From the NCBI GenBank assembly GCA_000442125.1, contig KE546981.1, positions 992,001-1,056,000 on the forward strand: 64,000 bases of DNA. The letters run 5' to 3'. The position numbers and the translations under genes were made by a program. This DNA comes from Opeltia flavorubescens. Taxonomy: Eukaryota; Ascomycota; Lecanoromycetes; Teloschistales; Teloschistaceae. Below are positions 52,315 through 63,295 of the stretch, piece after piece. Below the pieces are notes generated by a model. It did not search any database. It saw only the letters and a list, made by a program, of their open reading frames with translations, and had not been told where the DNA came from. How positions within the stretch are numbered: position 1 is the first letter of the stretch; every line of letters starts with the position of its first letter.

Positions 52315-53441
52315 TCAAGCAATGTTAGACTTGGTGCAGGCAAGGTTGTTGGTATTGCCTGCGACGGATCCCTCGACGTGTTCAACAAGCTCATCGGCGT
52401 TGTTGAGCTTGGAATCGGCGTCTTCATGAAGCTGGCCATCGATGGATCCAAACTCAAGGTTGAAAGGCTCTGATCCAGGAAGCTCTTCCTGAGGAGCATT
52501 GATGACAGAAGAAGCATCGCAGCCAGGGGCATAGTAGTCAGCAGCGTTGAGCTTGCCCAAGGGAGAGCGCACTTCATCGGTCATGATATCACGACAACCA
52601 ACCGGGCGAACAGCGGAGGTAGGGCATCCAGGAGGAGGAACATTCTCTTTGTCGCAGTCATCACGGAACTTGCCACGATTCTCGTCATCAGAGATATCCA
52701 AGGTGCAAGTGGAATGGTCCATGAGGTTAGTCAAAAGCTCGTCAGGAGTATCTTCATGGATTTTGAAATCCATTCCTTTGCGAGTCTTCTTGCCGACGCG
52801 AGATTTGGTTGTAGGAGGAAGGGCAAAATCGGCACCAGTAGAGGCAGGTGCAGTGACCGAGGGGACATGACCGTCGTTCACGTAAGGACCGACGCGAACA
52901 ATGCGCTTACCAGCCAGACGAGAACGGGCTGCAATGCCAGCGTACTTGGCCTTATGAGTATCCCCTGCGCCATCAATGTTCATGGAAGACTTTTCAGGGC
53001 GGGCTTTGACACCCAAGGTAGCACGAGCAATTTTGGAAGACTCCGTGACTGCAGATTTGTTGATGGTGGTCAAGCTGAAATGAGTAGATTGGCGGGGTTT
53101 GACAGCACCACCATCACAACCCTTGGCTTTCTTGCCTGAGCCAACAAGTGATGCCGGATCCACATTCTCTTGATCCTCGTCGTCGAAATTGTCGAAAGTA
53201 CGCTTGACTTTGGAAGAGAAGTTGAAGTCGGAGGAAGGAACTTCATACTTGGCTGAGGCCTCCTTGCTTTGAGCAGCAGTGACTGTTGGGACTAGTCAGT
53301 ATACGATAGGTCAAAAACATTGTGGGCATGAATCAGCATACTGAGTTGGATATGTTTGATCATTGCCAGTTTGTTGGAGCGTGTGCTGCTCAGCTCACCG
53401 AGAGCACGGCGGCGAGAAGGCATAGCGACGGCAGTAGCCAT
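52315..53441 (-). CDS. Unknown protein with KEN-type and D-box-like degrons
   Basis: Exon 1 is 53399-53441 and exon 2 runs from 53291 (or 53282) to 52315, giving 339 (or 336) residues. The start MATAVAMPSRRRAL carries an RxxL D-box-like motif at the splice junction. Two KEN-like motifs follow: FDDEDQENVDP and DDCDKENVPPPG; the second is a true D-KEN. Other conserved-looking pieces are KRTFDNFDDEDQ, STCTLDISDDE and VRSPLGKLNAADYY, the latter with an SP site for proline-directed kinases. The rest is Ser/Asp/Ala-rich and probably disordered. No catalytic domain is present. D-box plus KEN box suggests destruction through the anaphase-promoting complex, or an inhibitor of it; this is inference. 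The acceptor is ambiguous (two AGs nine bases apart, both in phase). Confidence 0.6.
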
Positions 53442-55775
53442 TGCAGAGATTGGTCAAAGATGAGTCTGTGAGTGAGAGCTCAAGAAGGATGCTTGGAGGC
53501 TGCAAGAAACGAGGTGTTTGATGAGAGGTAACAGTCAAAGAAGAGCTGATGTAGTGGATGTAGAAGACAGAAGAAAGTGGTTAATGTTCCAGGAGAGCTT
53601 TGATCTTTGAAAGTCTGTATGATTTTCTGGAGTAAAGGTCGAAGAGATCTGAGGTTGTGAGTTGAAGAAAGGAAGAAGAAAGGTACTGAGAGGATTCTTC
53701 TTTAAATATTAACGGGCGTTTCTCCCATGGACCCACATGGTTGTCACTTTCTGATTGTGTAGAGCTAGAAATTTGACGACACGGGTGTATGTGATGAAAG
53801 TGATATACTGTATAGCTGTTGAATGGGTAATAGCGGAGGAGAGAAATTGGAGCCTGAGGAAGCAAGAAAGTGCAGAGGGAGGAGGGGTATATGATTGTGT
53901 AGGTTCGTGGTACAGTCCAAGGCAACTAAGCAGCCGAGTCAACACGCTTTACACGTACTCGGAGGCGTAGTAGCGCTAGCGGCCTGCAGGCAAGCGTCGA
54001 GGAGCGTGTTGAAGCGTGGATTTACAAGGGAGAAAGATAGTGCTAAGCAAAGCAATTTGCCGATCCTCTGGTACGCTAAACCACGATTGACTGACTGACA
54101 ATCTCAGGACTTCGACGAATGAAGCAGGACAAGGAGACGACACAAAGATGGTGATGGAGGAGTGGATGGCGGTGCTGAAGATTGGACGAGAGGATGTTGA
54201 TAGTCAAACCCCTACAGCGGCGATCACACTAAGAAATTACGCGCCGAGTTCGCGTTTTGAGTGGATCGTCTTGGCAACCTCGACGTTGCTCTTAATGGCC
54301 GGTTGCCCTTTTCTTACACCTCGTCTGTCACCTCTCTTACAATGCACTCAGGCATAGGTTTGGTGTAGCGCCTGACTTCTCAGGCATACAACGGTCAAAC
54401 AGCTTGAACTCAATCTTTTCCTCTATTGCCGTTTCGACACGAAGTTGTTTCTTTATAGGCACTGCTTGCAACCAAGTGTCCCTCGCCCAATGCTATTTCA
54501 AGCTTTCAATGCCCTTCTTTTCGTGTAATGTCGGGCTAGACATCGGCTCACGGTCTGGGTCTAAAGAAGCATTCATTGAGCGAGCCACAGCCTTGCCCTA
54601 GGATTTCCTGGCCTGATCGTGGTAATGAATCCGACTGGTCCCGAACAAGTGAAGACCCTAATTGTACAACGACATTTACCATCTGCTTTCTCTGTGTGAT
54701 GTTAGGATCAGTTCTGTGTGGGTCATCGGCTAGGTAAATGTCCCGTGTGAAGCTATTCAGCGTCCATTGGGGTTAGACTGCTGTCGTAGCCGTACTGCCT
54801 GACTCTGCGAACAGTGCTCTGTTGCAAAACGCCCACTATTTGATCGAACAGGTCCGCATACTGCTGCGCTCTCCGCCGCGGCCTTGACATTACAAGGCTG
54901 CCATAAGCAAATGTCCTTGGATGGCAATATCCTCTTTCAAGTGAAGCACCGCGCTGAGCCACTACGTACTCTTGACCAACTCCGCACATCTTATGTCCTT
55001 TTTTTCAAGGGCCTTTCTGGTTTGTATTTCCCATTCTGCCTCGTGGTGATTTCCAAAGTACTTTATCAGCATTAGCAGATTTTCACGGTCTCTGTTCTGC
55101 GCGTCTCGAGACACAACATGTAAGAGACATTCTAAGCGCTTCGATGCAGTTGCTGTATTTTCCACTGGCCGTATATTTCTCATAAATAGTGAAACTTGCT
55201 GGCTACGAGACGGCCGCCGGAACTTGATTGCAATTAAATTAAGAATAGCTTTAGAGTATGGTCAGTGTTTCCTTCAAGATATGATTTCTTCATTGTCGCT
55301 TTGTTATACCAAAGCTGCTACCAGGGCTCGTATGACAACTCAAGGAACATGTGATGTGTCATGACAGCTTTCACTACAAGACCAAACTTTTTCGAGAGTA
55401 AAGATAGAACACCTATATACATAACGATTGCCATGAGAACAACTAGTAAGTATTTGCAATACGACCATCTATGGAGGACCTGACACGGTGTTGATTATCG
55501 TTCTCGAGAAAATGCTATAGAAGCCTAGCGTTCGGTGCTCATGAGCNATAATATATCCATGCGTTAAATACCCACTATGCATAGCTCATCTGTATAGTGA
55601 CAATCAATGAAATAGAAAGAACGAAATATCTATTCCTGAAACTTCTCGATATGATGTTGTTGATAGACAGGGCGGTTGCTTGGCGCCACCAGACGCGTGC
55701 TCTGAAAAACCGCGACATCTCAACCCTCAGACGTCATTCTGCAAGGTGATCTCCCAATACAAGGAATAGTGAGGC
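53442..55775. other. Long divergent intergenic region, with coding-like remnants on the minus strand
   Basis: 2.3 kb between the divergent KEN-box gene and APC6. On the minus strand two adjoining frames are protein-like: about 55260-54962 (includes RRPSRSQQVSLFMRNIRPVE and LECLLHVVSRDAQNRDRENL) and 54989-54753 (includes RRRAQQYADLFDQIVGVLQQ). The frames differ by a shift without a clean intron, so this looks like a decayed gene of unknown family. A plus frame at 54148-54357 is unsupported. Base 55547 is unresolved. The first 300 bases upstream of each gene should hold promoters. Confidence 0.3.
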
Positions 55776-57723
55776 ATGCAGAATTTCTTGAGAGACTGGC
55801 GGCAAGATGCCATGAATAAGCATCAGTACGACTCAGCTATCTTTATCGGGGACAAGCTGCTTGCCTTGACTAGTAGGTCGTGGGGCACACGACTCACTTC
55901 CTTGAGATCCATGCTCATCGTGTCTAGATGATCCGAACGATGCCTTTTGGCTTGCTCAAGTCCACTTCTCTACTGGCAATTATTCTCGCGCCTTGACCTT
56001 TCTCGAAAAGCACAAACTCATCAGTCACAGCCCGTCATGTCGATACCTTGCCGCCCATTGCTGCATCAAGCAATCCAAATACGAAGATGCTCTCACCACC
56101 CTTGGAGACAAGACGCCCGCTCATCTGCTAGGAAACACAAATAAATCCAGGCGGAAATTACAGCATACAAGTGGGAATGCAAGGAATGGTGTGCATAGAA
56201 AGGGGAGCAGTCGAACTGAGAAGAGGGAGAGGAGTGAAGAGAGCGAGAAAGAACACACGTCAGAAACCAAATATGAGGCTGCCATGTGCTACCTGCGCGG
56301 TATATGCTTTGCCAAGCAGAATTCATACGACCGAGCCAAGGAGTGCTACATGGACGCAGTACGGATAGATGTCCAATGCTTCGAGGCCTTTGATCAGCTC
56401 ATGAAAAACTCCCTACTATCGCCGGACGAAGAATGGGCCTTCGTCGAATCGCTTGAATTTGACTCCATAACCACCGACGGCACTGATTCGTCACAAGAAG
56501 CAGCCCAGTTCACCAAAATGCTCTACACCACTCGCCTCTCAAAGTACAAAAACCCCGCTGAGTTCTCCAACGCTGTGGAGTCTCTCTCTCAGCACTACAA
56601 CCTCGACTCCAATCCGGATCTCTTACTCTCAAAGGCCGAATTACTCTTCACCCAATGTCGGTTCAAACAAGCCCTAGCAATCACTTCTTCAGTCCTCGAC
56701 ACAGACCAATACAACTTCTCATTCCTTCCCCTCCATCTCGCCTGCCTCCACGAGTTACATCAAACCAACACCCTCTTCCTCCTTTCCCACCGCCTCGCCG
56801 ACCTCCACCCCGAAGAACCCGCCACCTGGCTCGCCGTAGGCGTCTACTACCTCTCCATCTCCCAAATCGCCGAAGCCCGCCGCTTTTTCTCCAAAGCCTC
56901 GATGATGAACCCGCACTTCGGCCCCGCCTGGATCGGCTTCGCGCACACCTTCGCCCTAGAAGGCGAACACGACCAAGCCGTCTCCGCATACGGTACCGCA
57001 GCCCGCTTATTCCAAGGCACCCATCTCCCCCAGCTCTTCCTAGGTATGCAGCACCTACAACTCAACAACTTAACCCTCGCACACGAATACCTCACCACGG
57101 CGCACAAGCTCTGCAGCACGGACCCCCTCCTCCTTAATGAAATGGGCGTCGTGTTCTACCATCTCGATCATCTGGCTGAATCTATACATATCTTCCACCA
57201 AGCCCTCGCCATCGCAAAGGAAATCGACTCCGACCCAAAAGCCTGGCTCGCTACGCGCGCGAACTTAGGCCATGCCTATCGCCGCCAACACCATTGGTCT
57301 CTCGCGCTAGCGGAATTCGAAGAAGTCCTCCGGCAAGGCGGGCAGAGAGACGCACATATCTTCAGCGCAAAAGGTATCGTGTTACTAGAAATGGGTAGGT
57401 GCTGGGATGCGATCGTGGCGCTACATGAGGCTTTGGCGGTGAGTCCGCAGGACCCGGTCGCGACGGATCTTTTGGCGAGGGCGCTGGAGGAGAATGCGTT
57501 GGAGCAGGGGTGGGCGGGTGATGAGGAGGAGGCGGGGAGGACGGATGCGTTGCTGGAGGAGGCGTTTGGTGCGAAGAGAGAGGAGATGGGGAAGAGGAGG
57601 GTTAGGGGGAAGGGGTGGAGGGCTGCTAGGAGAGAGGCTGGAGTTGGGGAAGAGGGGATGGGAGGGAGGATGAGTGAGGGTGGAGAGGATAGTATGATGG
57701 TTGTTAGTGAGGAGGAGGAATAA
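55776..57723 (+). CDS. CDC16: Anaphase-promoting complex subunit Cdc16/Apc6 (Cut9)
   Basis: Exons 55776-55872 and 55928-57723 give 630 residues. It starts MQNFLRDWRQDAMNKHQYDS; splicing yields ALTNDPNDAFWLAQVHFSTG. The body is a run of TPR units: SRALTFLEKHKLI, CFEAFDQLMKNSLLSPDEEW, CLHELHQTNTLFLLSHRLAD, LHPEEPATWLAVGVYYL, NPHFGPAWIGFAHTFALEGE, LLLNEMGVVFYHLDHLAESI and RANLGHAYRRQHHWSLALAE. These are hallmarks of Cdc16, the scaffold TPR subunit of the APC/C ubiquitin ligase. An Arg/Ser/Glu insert (about 56140-56270) and an acidic C-terminus (about residues 560-630) are extra. Codon use in the 3' half is strongly biased to C/G, giving open antisense frames. Confidence 0.92.
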
Positions 57724-58503
57724 GGAATGGGTAGGGGTAGATAGATGTGGCATAACATTGAGACGTTGAAAACGAGAATACGAATTCTGTTCCTGTATTG
57801 TGTCCCATTGGATGCTCGTGATCAGTTGTTCTGAAGTGACGCTTTCCACGTTGACGGCATGAGATGTATGGTGAGCCACCCAATCCTAAAGGGAAGTCCC
57901 TATCCCCCAATCGCTACATCCACAACTAGTTGAGATAAATCCAATATATCGATTGCTAAAAACTGATACAAAGCCTCCAGATCAAGAAAGACAATAAGAT
58001 CCAAGGCAATCATATCCATACCGCAGTAATTACCATCTTACATCGGTGGTTCAGTTGTAGTGCATACCCAACGAGAGCAATGATACTTGAACTCATGGCC
58101 CAAAATAACCATACATTGAATTCTACTAGCTAATATACAAAAATAACAGACTTGGAGAAAAGAAAGCAGGCAGACATAAGCCTCGAAGCTGATCAGCCCG
58201 CCATTCAAATCACCTCGTCCACCTTGAATTGTGATAGCTGGTGCTGTAAAGTAAAGTAAAATACAAATATCTTTGAAAAGTCATGCAATTTGCTGGCCGC
58301 CAACCTTCAAATCGATGATGTGTGATATGACTGTGAAAGAACCTGGCGTCCAAGGTGCAGGGAAACAGATGTCGATGTATCAAGATCCTTGGTTCTGAAA
58401 GCCTGTATGAAAGATAGGTCAGCGCACCTGTTTGTGTCCAGCGAGTAGGGAGATCTGAAGAACTGTTTTCTCACTTCTTGTCTCCGCTTTCAAGATTGCC
58501 TTC
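57724..58503. other. Intergenic, convergent 3' flanks
   Basis: 780 bases between APC6 and the BTB gene, both ending here. No gene seen. Confidence 0.5.
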
Positions 58504-60527
58504 TTAATCAACCTCCTCGGCCTCCATCCTCCCATCGAGCTCCTCGATGACCGTACCAGAACTCCCCAACTGTCCACCTCTGAGCCCTCCAGCGGCAGCA
58601 CCCTCAATAGCCCGATTCGCCCTCCCTGCAACCGGAACTACTCCATCAACATCATCAATCCTCATCCCGCCCGGACCTTTCTTGCGCCCCTCATTCATGA
58701 CCCTCACACCTGTATCCACTGGTCCAAAATCCACCTCATCCTCATCCACATACACAGTAGTGCTATTCTCACGGCTTCCATCCTCACCTCCACAGCGCCC
58801 ATTCCCCATGACGATATCTGATTCCTCGCTATCACTGGAGATAATATTCACAGAGGTACTCCTAGTCGCAGGACGTTTGCTCTTGCTGCTCTGGCCAGCA
58901 CGTGTAGCAGTCGTATACGGAGACGAACATTTCGCCTGGCTAGCCGTAGGCGCTTTAATAGCCACGCGTCTCCGACGACGGGGGTTCAAAGGTTTGGAAT
59001 TCTCAACACGCACACCGCCCACGACTTCGATGGGGGGTTCCGAGTTCTGCTTCCCGTTGCTGTAGGGGTTGGCGTAATTGACCAAAGCACCGTTGTTGCG
59101 GAGGAGACGCGCCTGCAGGAGAGAGCCTGCTACGTTGTGATGGCCGTTAGTGATCGTGTTCTGGAGCATAAGGGCGTTCTCGGCGAGCTTTTCCTTGCGG
59201 GCGACGGCGTCGATGGCGTCGCAGTAGCGTTTTAGGCGGATGGGCTCGTATTTGGCGCCGCCGTTCTGAGCCATGTGCGCAGCGATGAAGGGCCATTTCT
59301 CGTGGTTGAATTTTCCCTCGACGGCGGTACGGGCGGCTTGGAGGAGATCGGACTATGGTCGGAGGTCAGTCATGGTCAAGGAAGGAGGAGATGAAGTGAG
59401 GAAAAAACATAGAGCAGTGACGGAATGAGATAGGAAAACTCACGTCTCGTTTGCCCAGACGGAGAATATTGGCTTTGATGCGATCGAAGCGTTGCATCAG
59501 GTCAGCAATATTCATCCTCGTCCCAGTGGCCTTCTCCCATAAGTCGGCGATGGTGAGCCAAGATAACCCATCCTCTGCCTTGGTCATGAGCAACTTGTCC
59601 TCCGTGCTAGCTGTCTCCCATGCTCCAGGAATGTTGTGCTCTTCGTCCCATTTGGTACGAACGTCCAATGAAGCAGGCGCAGACACGAGGAAGGAAGATC
59701 CATCGTCAGCTTTCGCGCGCTTTGAGTTTCCATTACGCTGTTGCTGACCTTCATACTTGACCGTGTCGGTGCCCTTCAATTGATCCGTAGACCCCTGAAC
59801 CCCCGAAGCTTGATGATAAGCATGGAACAAATCGCTTGCAAAACTCCCACCTTCGGACATGATATTGAGAAGAGTCGGCATGTCAGCCGTCTTGATCTTG
59901 CGAACGACATCGACGGCGACCTTTGCAAAGTAACGGCGGAGTCCATTGTCGTCTTCGGACTCATACATGTTATCGGCAAGATGCAAAAAGTCCATTGCGG
60001 GGAGCTTGCCGGCAATATCCAGCTCCTCGAGTTTGCGTATGACTTCTTTCTGCATGTCGACTAGCTTGTGCTTGGATCCCATGACCCAGATGGAAAGCAA
60101 TTCATCACCTTGACCATGTAGTTCTGGGACGGATAAGGTGAACTGCCCCAGGTAGAGAAACTCAAGCAACTGTCCAAATTCCTTCGGGGTTTCACGCGGC
60201 AGATTCAGGACGGTCGGATTCTTATGATTCTTCTTCTTGGCCTTTTCAGCTGCTTCGTACTGGGCTTTCAGTTCACCGGACTTGAATAGGAATGCGGTAT
60301 GTGCGGCGTAGTGGTAGCGCTCGTCACCGATGTAGATATCGATGACTTTTGACGCAAAGCGTTTGCAGGAAGCCGGACTATGCACGGTTGTCAGTAGCCA
60401 TGATTTGAAGATACCTGTGTGAGACGTACACATTGCTAAGGGCATCTTCATCAGAGGCGATGTCGCTGAGAGAGCGCTTGATGACTGGCGTTCCCGAGGG
60501 GGTTGACGCGGTAGATGGGGGTGCCAT
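58504..60527 (-). CDS. BTB/POZ-domain protein
   Basis: Exons 60415-60527, 59444-60377 and 58504-59352 give 631 residues from MAPPSTASTPSGTPVIKRSL. The BTB fold begins KVIDIYIGDERYHYAAHTAF and continues LFKSGELKAQYE, LNLPRETPKEFGQLLEFLYL and MGSKHKLVDMQKEVIRKLEE. The middle has a conserved pattern LTIADLWEKATGTRMNIADL that continues over the second intron into AARTAVEGKFNHEKWPFIAA and YEPIRLKRYC, possibly a DNA- or protein-binding helical module. The C-terminus is disordered, with a basic patch PRRRRRVAIK and an acidic stretch. BTB proteins of this kind are uncharacterised; cullin-3 adaptor or chromatin roles are possible. The first intron is only 37 nt (60378-60414). Phases agree across all exons. 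Confidence 0.78.
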
Positions 60528-61594
60528 TACTGACAAGAAGAGTTGGGGACCAATCAAATCGGCTGTCTTGTATATTTTGAGTGAGTTGTGAGATGTCTTT
60601 GAGAGAGAGGTTATGGCAGACTGCTTTAAAGAAAATGTCAGTGGGAGAGCAATGTATGTATGAACAGTTTCAGTATCTATAAACAATGTGATATCAAGGC
60701 ATACGTTCTTCACTTTTGCAGGCATCACAGTTCACTTCATTGACAGAAAACCTTTGAGTTATGTGCTGCGCGTGACCAGTCAAATGAACGAAACTTACCT
60801 GAAACAAATGAACAAGATGCAGGGTCTGGTCATCTGGGTGAATGATGATGAACGAACTTCCAGGTATCTTATCCACATTTTCTAACAGACCCCTCGATTA
60901 CTCCAGATCGATAGGTCGACGTCAAGGATTTTGAAGAGGGATGAAGGGTGTCATCCAAATGCCACCAAGATGTGCTCTACTCAGTTCTTCAAATAGCTGC
61001 ATCCCAAGGGTCACGTAGCATGTTTAAAGTGAAGCTATACCTAGCTTTCAACGTCAAATCGATATGACTTTGAGTCATCGGCTATGAGCCTTCGCTCCGG
61101 AGGCTTCGTGAAGAGGGATGTAACACGAAGCATCATCTGGCAACGCACCCAACCTACACGCCTCGTCGAACTAAGCAGAGCCAGTTCGTATCTTCTAGCA
61201 GCCTAAAGAAGCTCCAGCTATGACAGAAGAGGGCCAGACAGACTCATTGGCTTCCTAGATGATAGTTCTTACAGGATAGGTATCCTTTCACCGGCATGCG
61301 GCAGCAGCGAAGGGCCGTGATGTTGTCAGCATCGTCAAGTGCGACCGTCAAGTCCAATATGGCTGCATTTGATTTCATCTGACGAAGCGATATTAGCTAA
61401 ACCCTCAAGACTCTTTGTATGGGAGATGACCAACTTATCATTACATTGCCCGTGTTCCTCCACTCAAATGATGCCTTGAAGGACTGTTCAGTCCCAACAT
61501 CCGTCAAATCTACCTCAATAGTCTCTGGGAAGCAGTTCTGGTTTACAAAGTCGCTACTCTGTCTCCGATACTACGTTCATGTCGCTTCTCTAAT
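60528..61594. other. Intergenic, no gene seen
   Basis: 1.07 kb between the BTB gene promoter and the 3' end of the eIF4A-III gene. A 65-codon plus frame (60688-60885) and a 69-codon frame (61419-61628, partly antisense to the last FAL1 exon) are unsupported. Confidence 0.45.
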
Positions 61595-62940
61595 TCAGGA
61601 AAGAAGGTCGGCAACTACGATGTATTAGCGTGAAGGTCCCGATGTACGAAAGACAGATTCTTACCATTCATCGGCATCTCATCAATCTGTGTTGAATAGT
61701 ATACTGCAATCTGTCAGATAAAGTTCCGGCTAGGTGGAGCATAGAAACAGACATTCAATATCACGCAGGATTCGAACGTCCTCGCTTGTTACGAAGTTGA
61801 TCGCAACACCTTTCCTCCCGAAGCGACCACTTCGCCCGATGCGGTGGATGTAGTTCTCACGATTGCTGGGTAGGTCGTAGTTGATGACCAGGGAAACTTG
61901 TTGAACGTCGATGCCTCGGGCCCATACATCGGTGGAGATCAGGACGCGAGAGTTGCCCTGGCGGAAATCCTGCATGATGCTATCTCGCTCCTTCTGCGGC
62001 ATTTCACCGTGCATCGAAGACACGGTAAAGTTGGCTTCTCGCATCTTGTCCGTAAGCCAATCCACCTTCCTCCGTGTATTGCAGAAGATGACAGCCTGAG
62101 TGATGGTGAGTGTGTCGTAGAGATCGCAAAGTGTATCAAATTTCCATTCCTCTTTCTCCACCGCAATGAAATACTGTTTCAAGCCCTCCAGAGTCAATTC
62201 ATCGCGCTTAACCAAGATGCGTACAGGATCCGTCATGAATTTGGTGGTCATGTCGAGTACGTCGTAGGGGAGAGTGGCAGAGACGACAACGACCTGGGTA
62301 GCAGGTGGAAGATAGCGATAGACATCATAGATCTGTTCTCGGAAGCCGCGATTAAGGAGCTCGTCTGCCTCGTCGAGGACCAAGATCTTGATGTGGCGGG
62401 TGCGAAGGTTACGGCGGCGGATCATGTCCGCTACCCGGCCAGGTGTTCCAGAGACGATATGCTGGCCGTAGTCCAGCTTCCGAATGTCCTCTCCAACATT
62501 TGTACCACCAATGCAGGCGTGACATTGGACGTTCATGTAATCACCCAGCGCCATAACGACTGATTGAATCTGAGTGGCAAGCTCTCGTGTAGGTGACAAG
62601 ACCAGTGCTTGTGTTTCTCGAACGGCAGTATCGATGACCTGGAGCATGCTGATGGAGAAGGTAGCTGTTTTTCCGGTGCCAGATTGGGCTTGAGCAATTG
62701 TGTCTCGTCCTTTGCAAATCTGAACAATGGCGCGGGATTGAACCGCAGAGGGCGATTCGTAGCCATAAGCGTAGATTCCACGTAGAAGATTTTCTTTCAG
62801 GTGCATATTCTCGAACGTAGGAGCGACTGTGACCTCCTTTGAAGTGGAGAACTCCATCTTCTCTGCAATGATATTAGACTCGTCATCAACAATTTAGCAA
62901 GAAGCGAACCTTCGGCTTTTCTGTCAATACCGTCCGCCAT
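61595..62940 (-). CDS. FAL1: ATP-dependent RNA helicase eIF4A-III (Fal1), exon-junction/rRNA factor
   Basis: Exons 62910-62940, 61753-62862, 61665-61703 and 61595-61614 give 399 residues, the usual length. DEAD-box helicase with all motifs: AQSGTGKT (69-76), [23 protein letters not shown] (174-177), SAT (205-207), [11 protein letters not shown] and [19 protein letters not shown] and the ending IDEMPMNVADL single out the eIF4A-III/Fal1 branch from eIF4A. It acts in the exon-junction complex and, in yeast, in 18S rRNA maturation. The first exon is only 31 nt ([10 protein letters not shown]) and has a weak donor (GTTCGC); the last two exons are 39 and 20 nt. The unspliced frame would end in a spurious CLFLCST. 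Confidence 0.94.
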
Positions 62941-63295
62941 GATTCTGAGCTTATCTGTCCTTGTTGTGAAACGAGAATTACAAAGCTATGACAAAAGTGA
63001 TAGATTAGGATTCAGAGTTCGTAGAATAACGAAGCCTATGCGGCTTAAAATTGATTGTTAGTATGGCATAATTTGCGGCCGAAAGTCTTGGCGTAGTTTT
63101 TTACTGCCGAGCACGCCCAGGTTCCCGCGTTTCAACATTCAACTTGATAAGTTTATCATCGGTGAAATAATACAAAGAATGATCTCGTCTAATCCGGTGA
63201 TAGGATCGCGGATCTTCAGATCCCCACAGAATATATATTTTGTACATTGAACCAAAACGATCACCATCCAAACCTCAGAAAGCCACGCCATATTG
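62941..63295. other. Intergenic: promoter of eIF4A-III gene
   Basis: 355 bases between the helicase start and the end of the next gene. No gene seen. Confidence 0.5.

Noticed and set aside
61898-62563. 221-codon plus-strand frame
   Set aside because: Antisense to the eIF4A-III helicase core.
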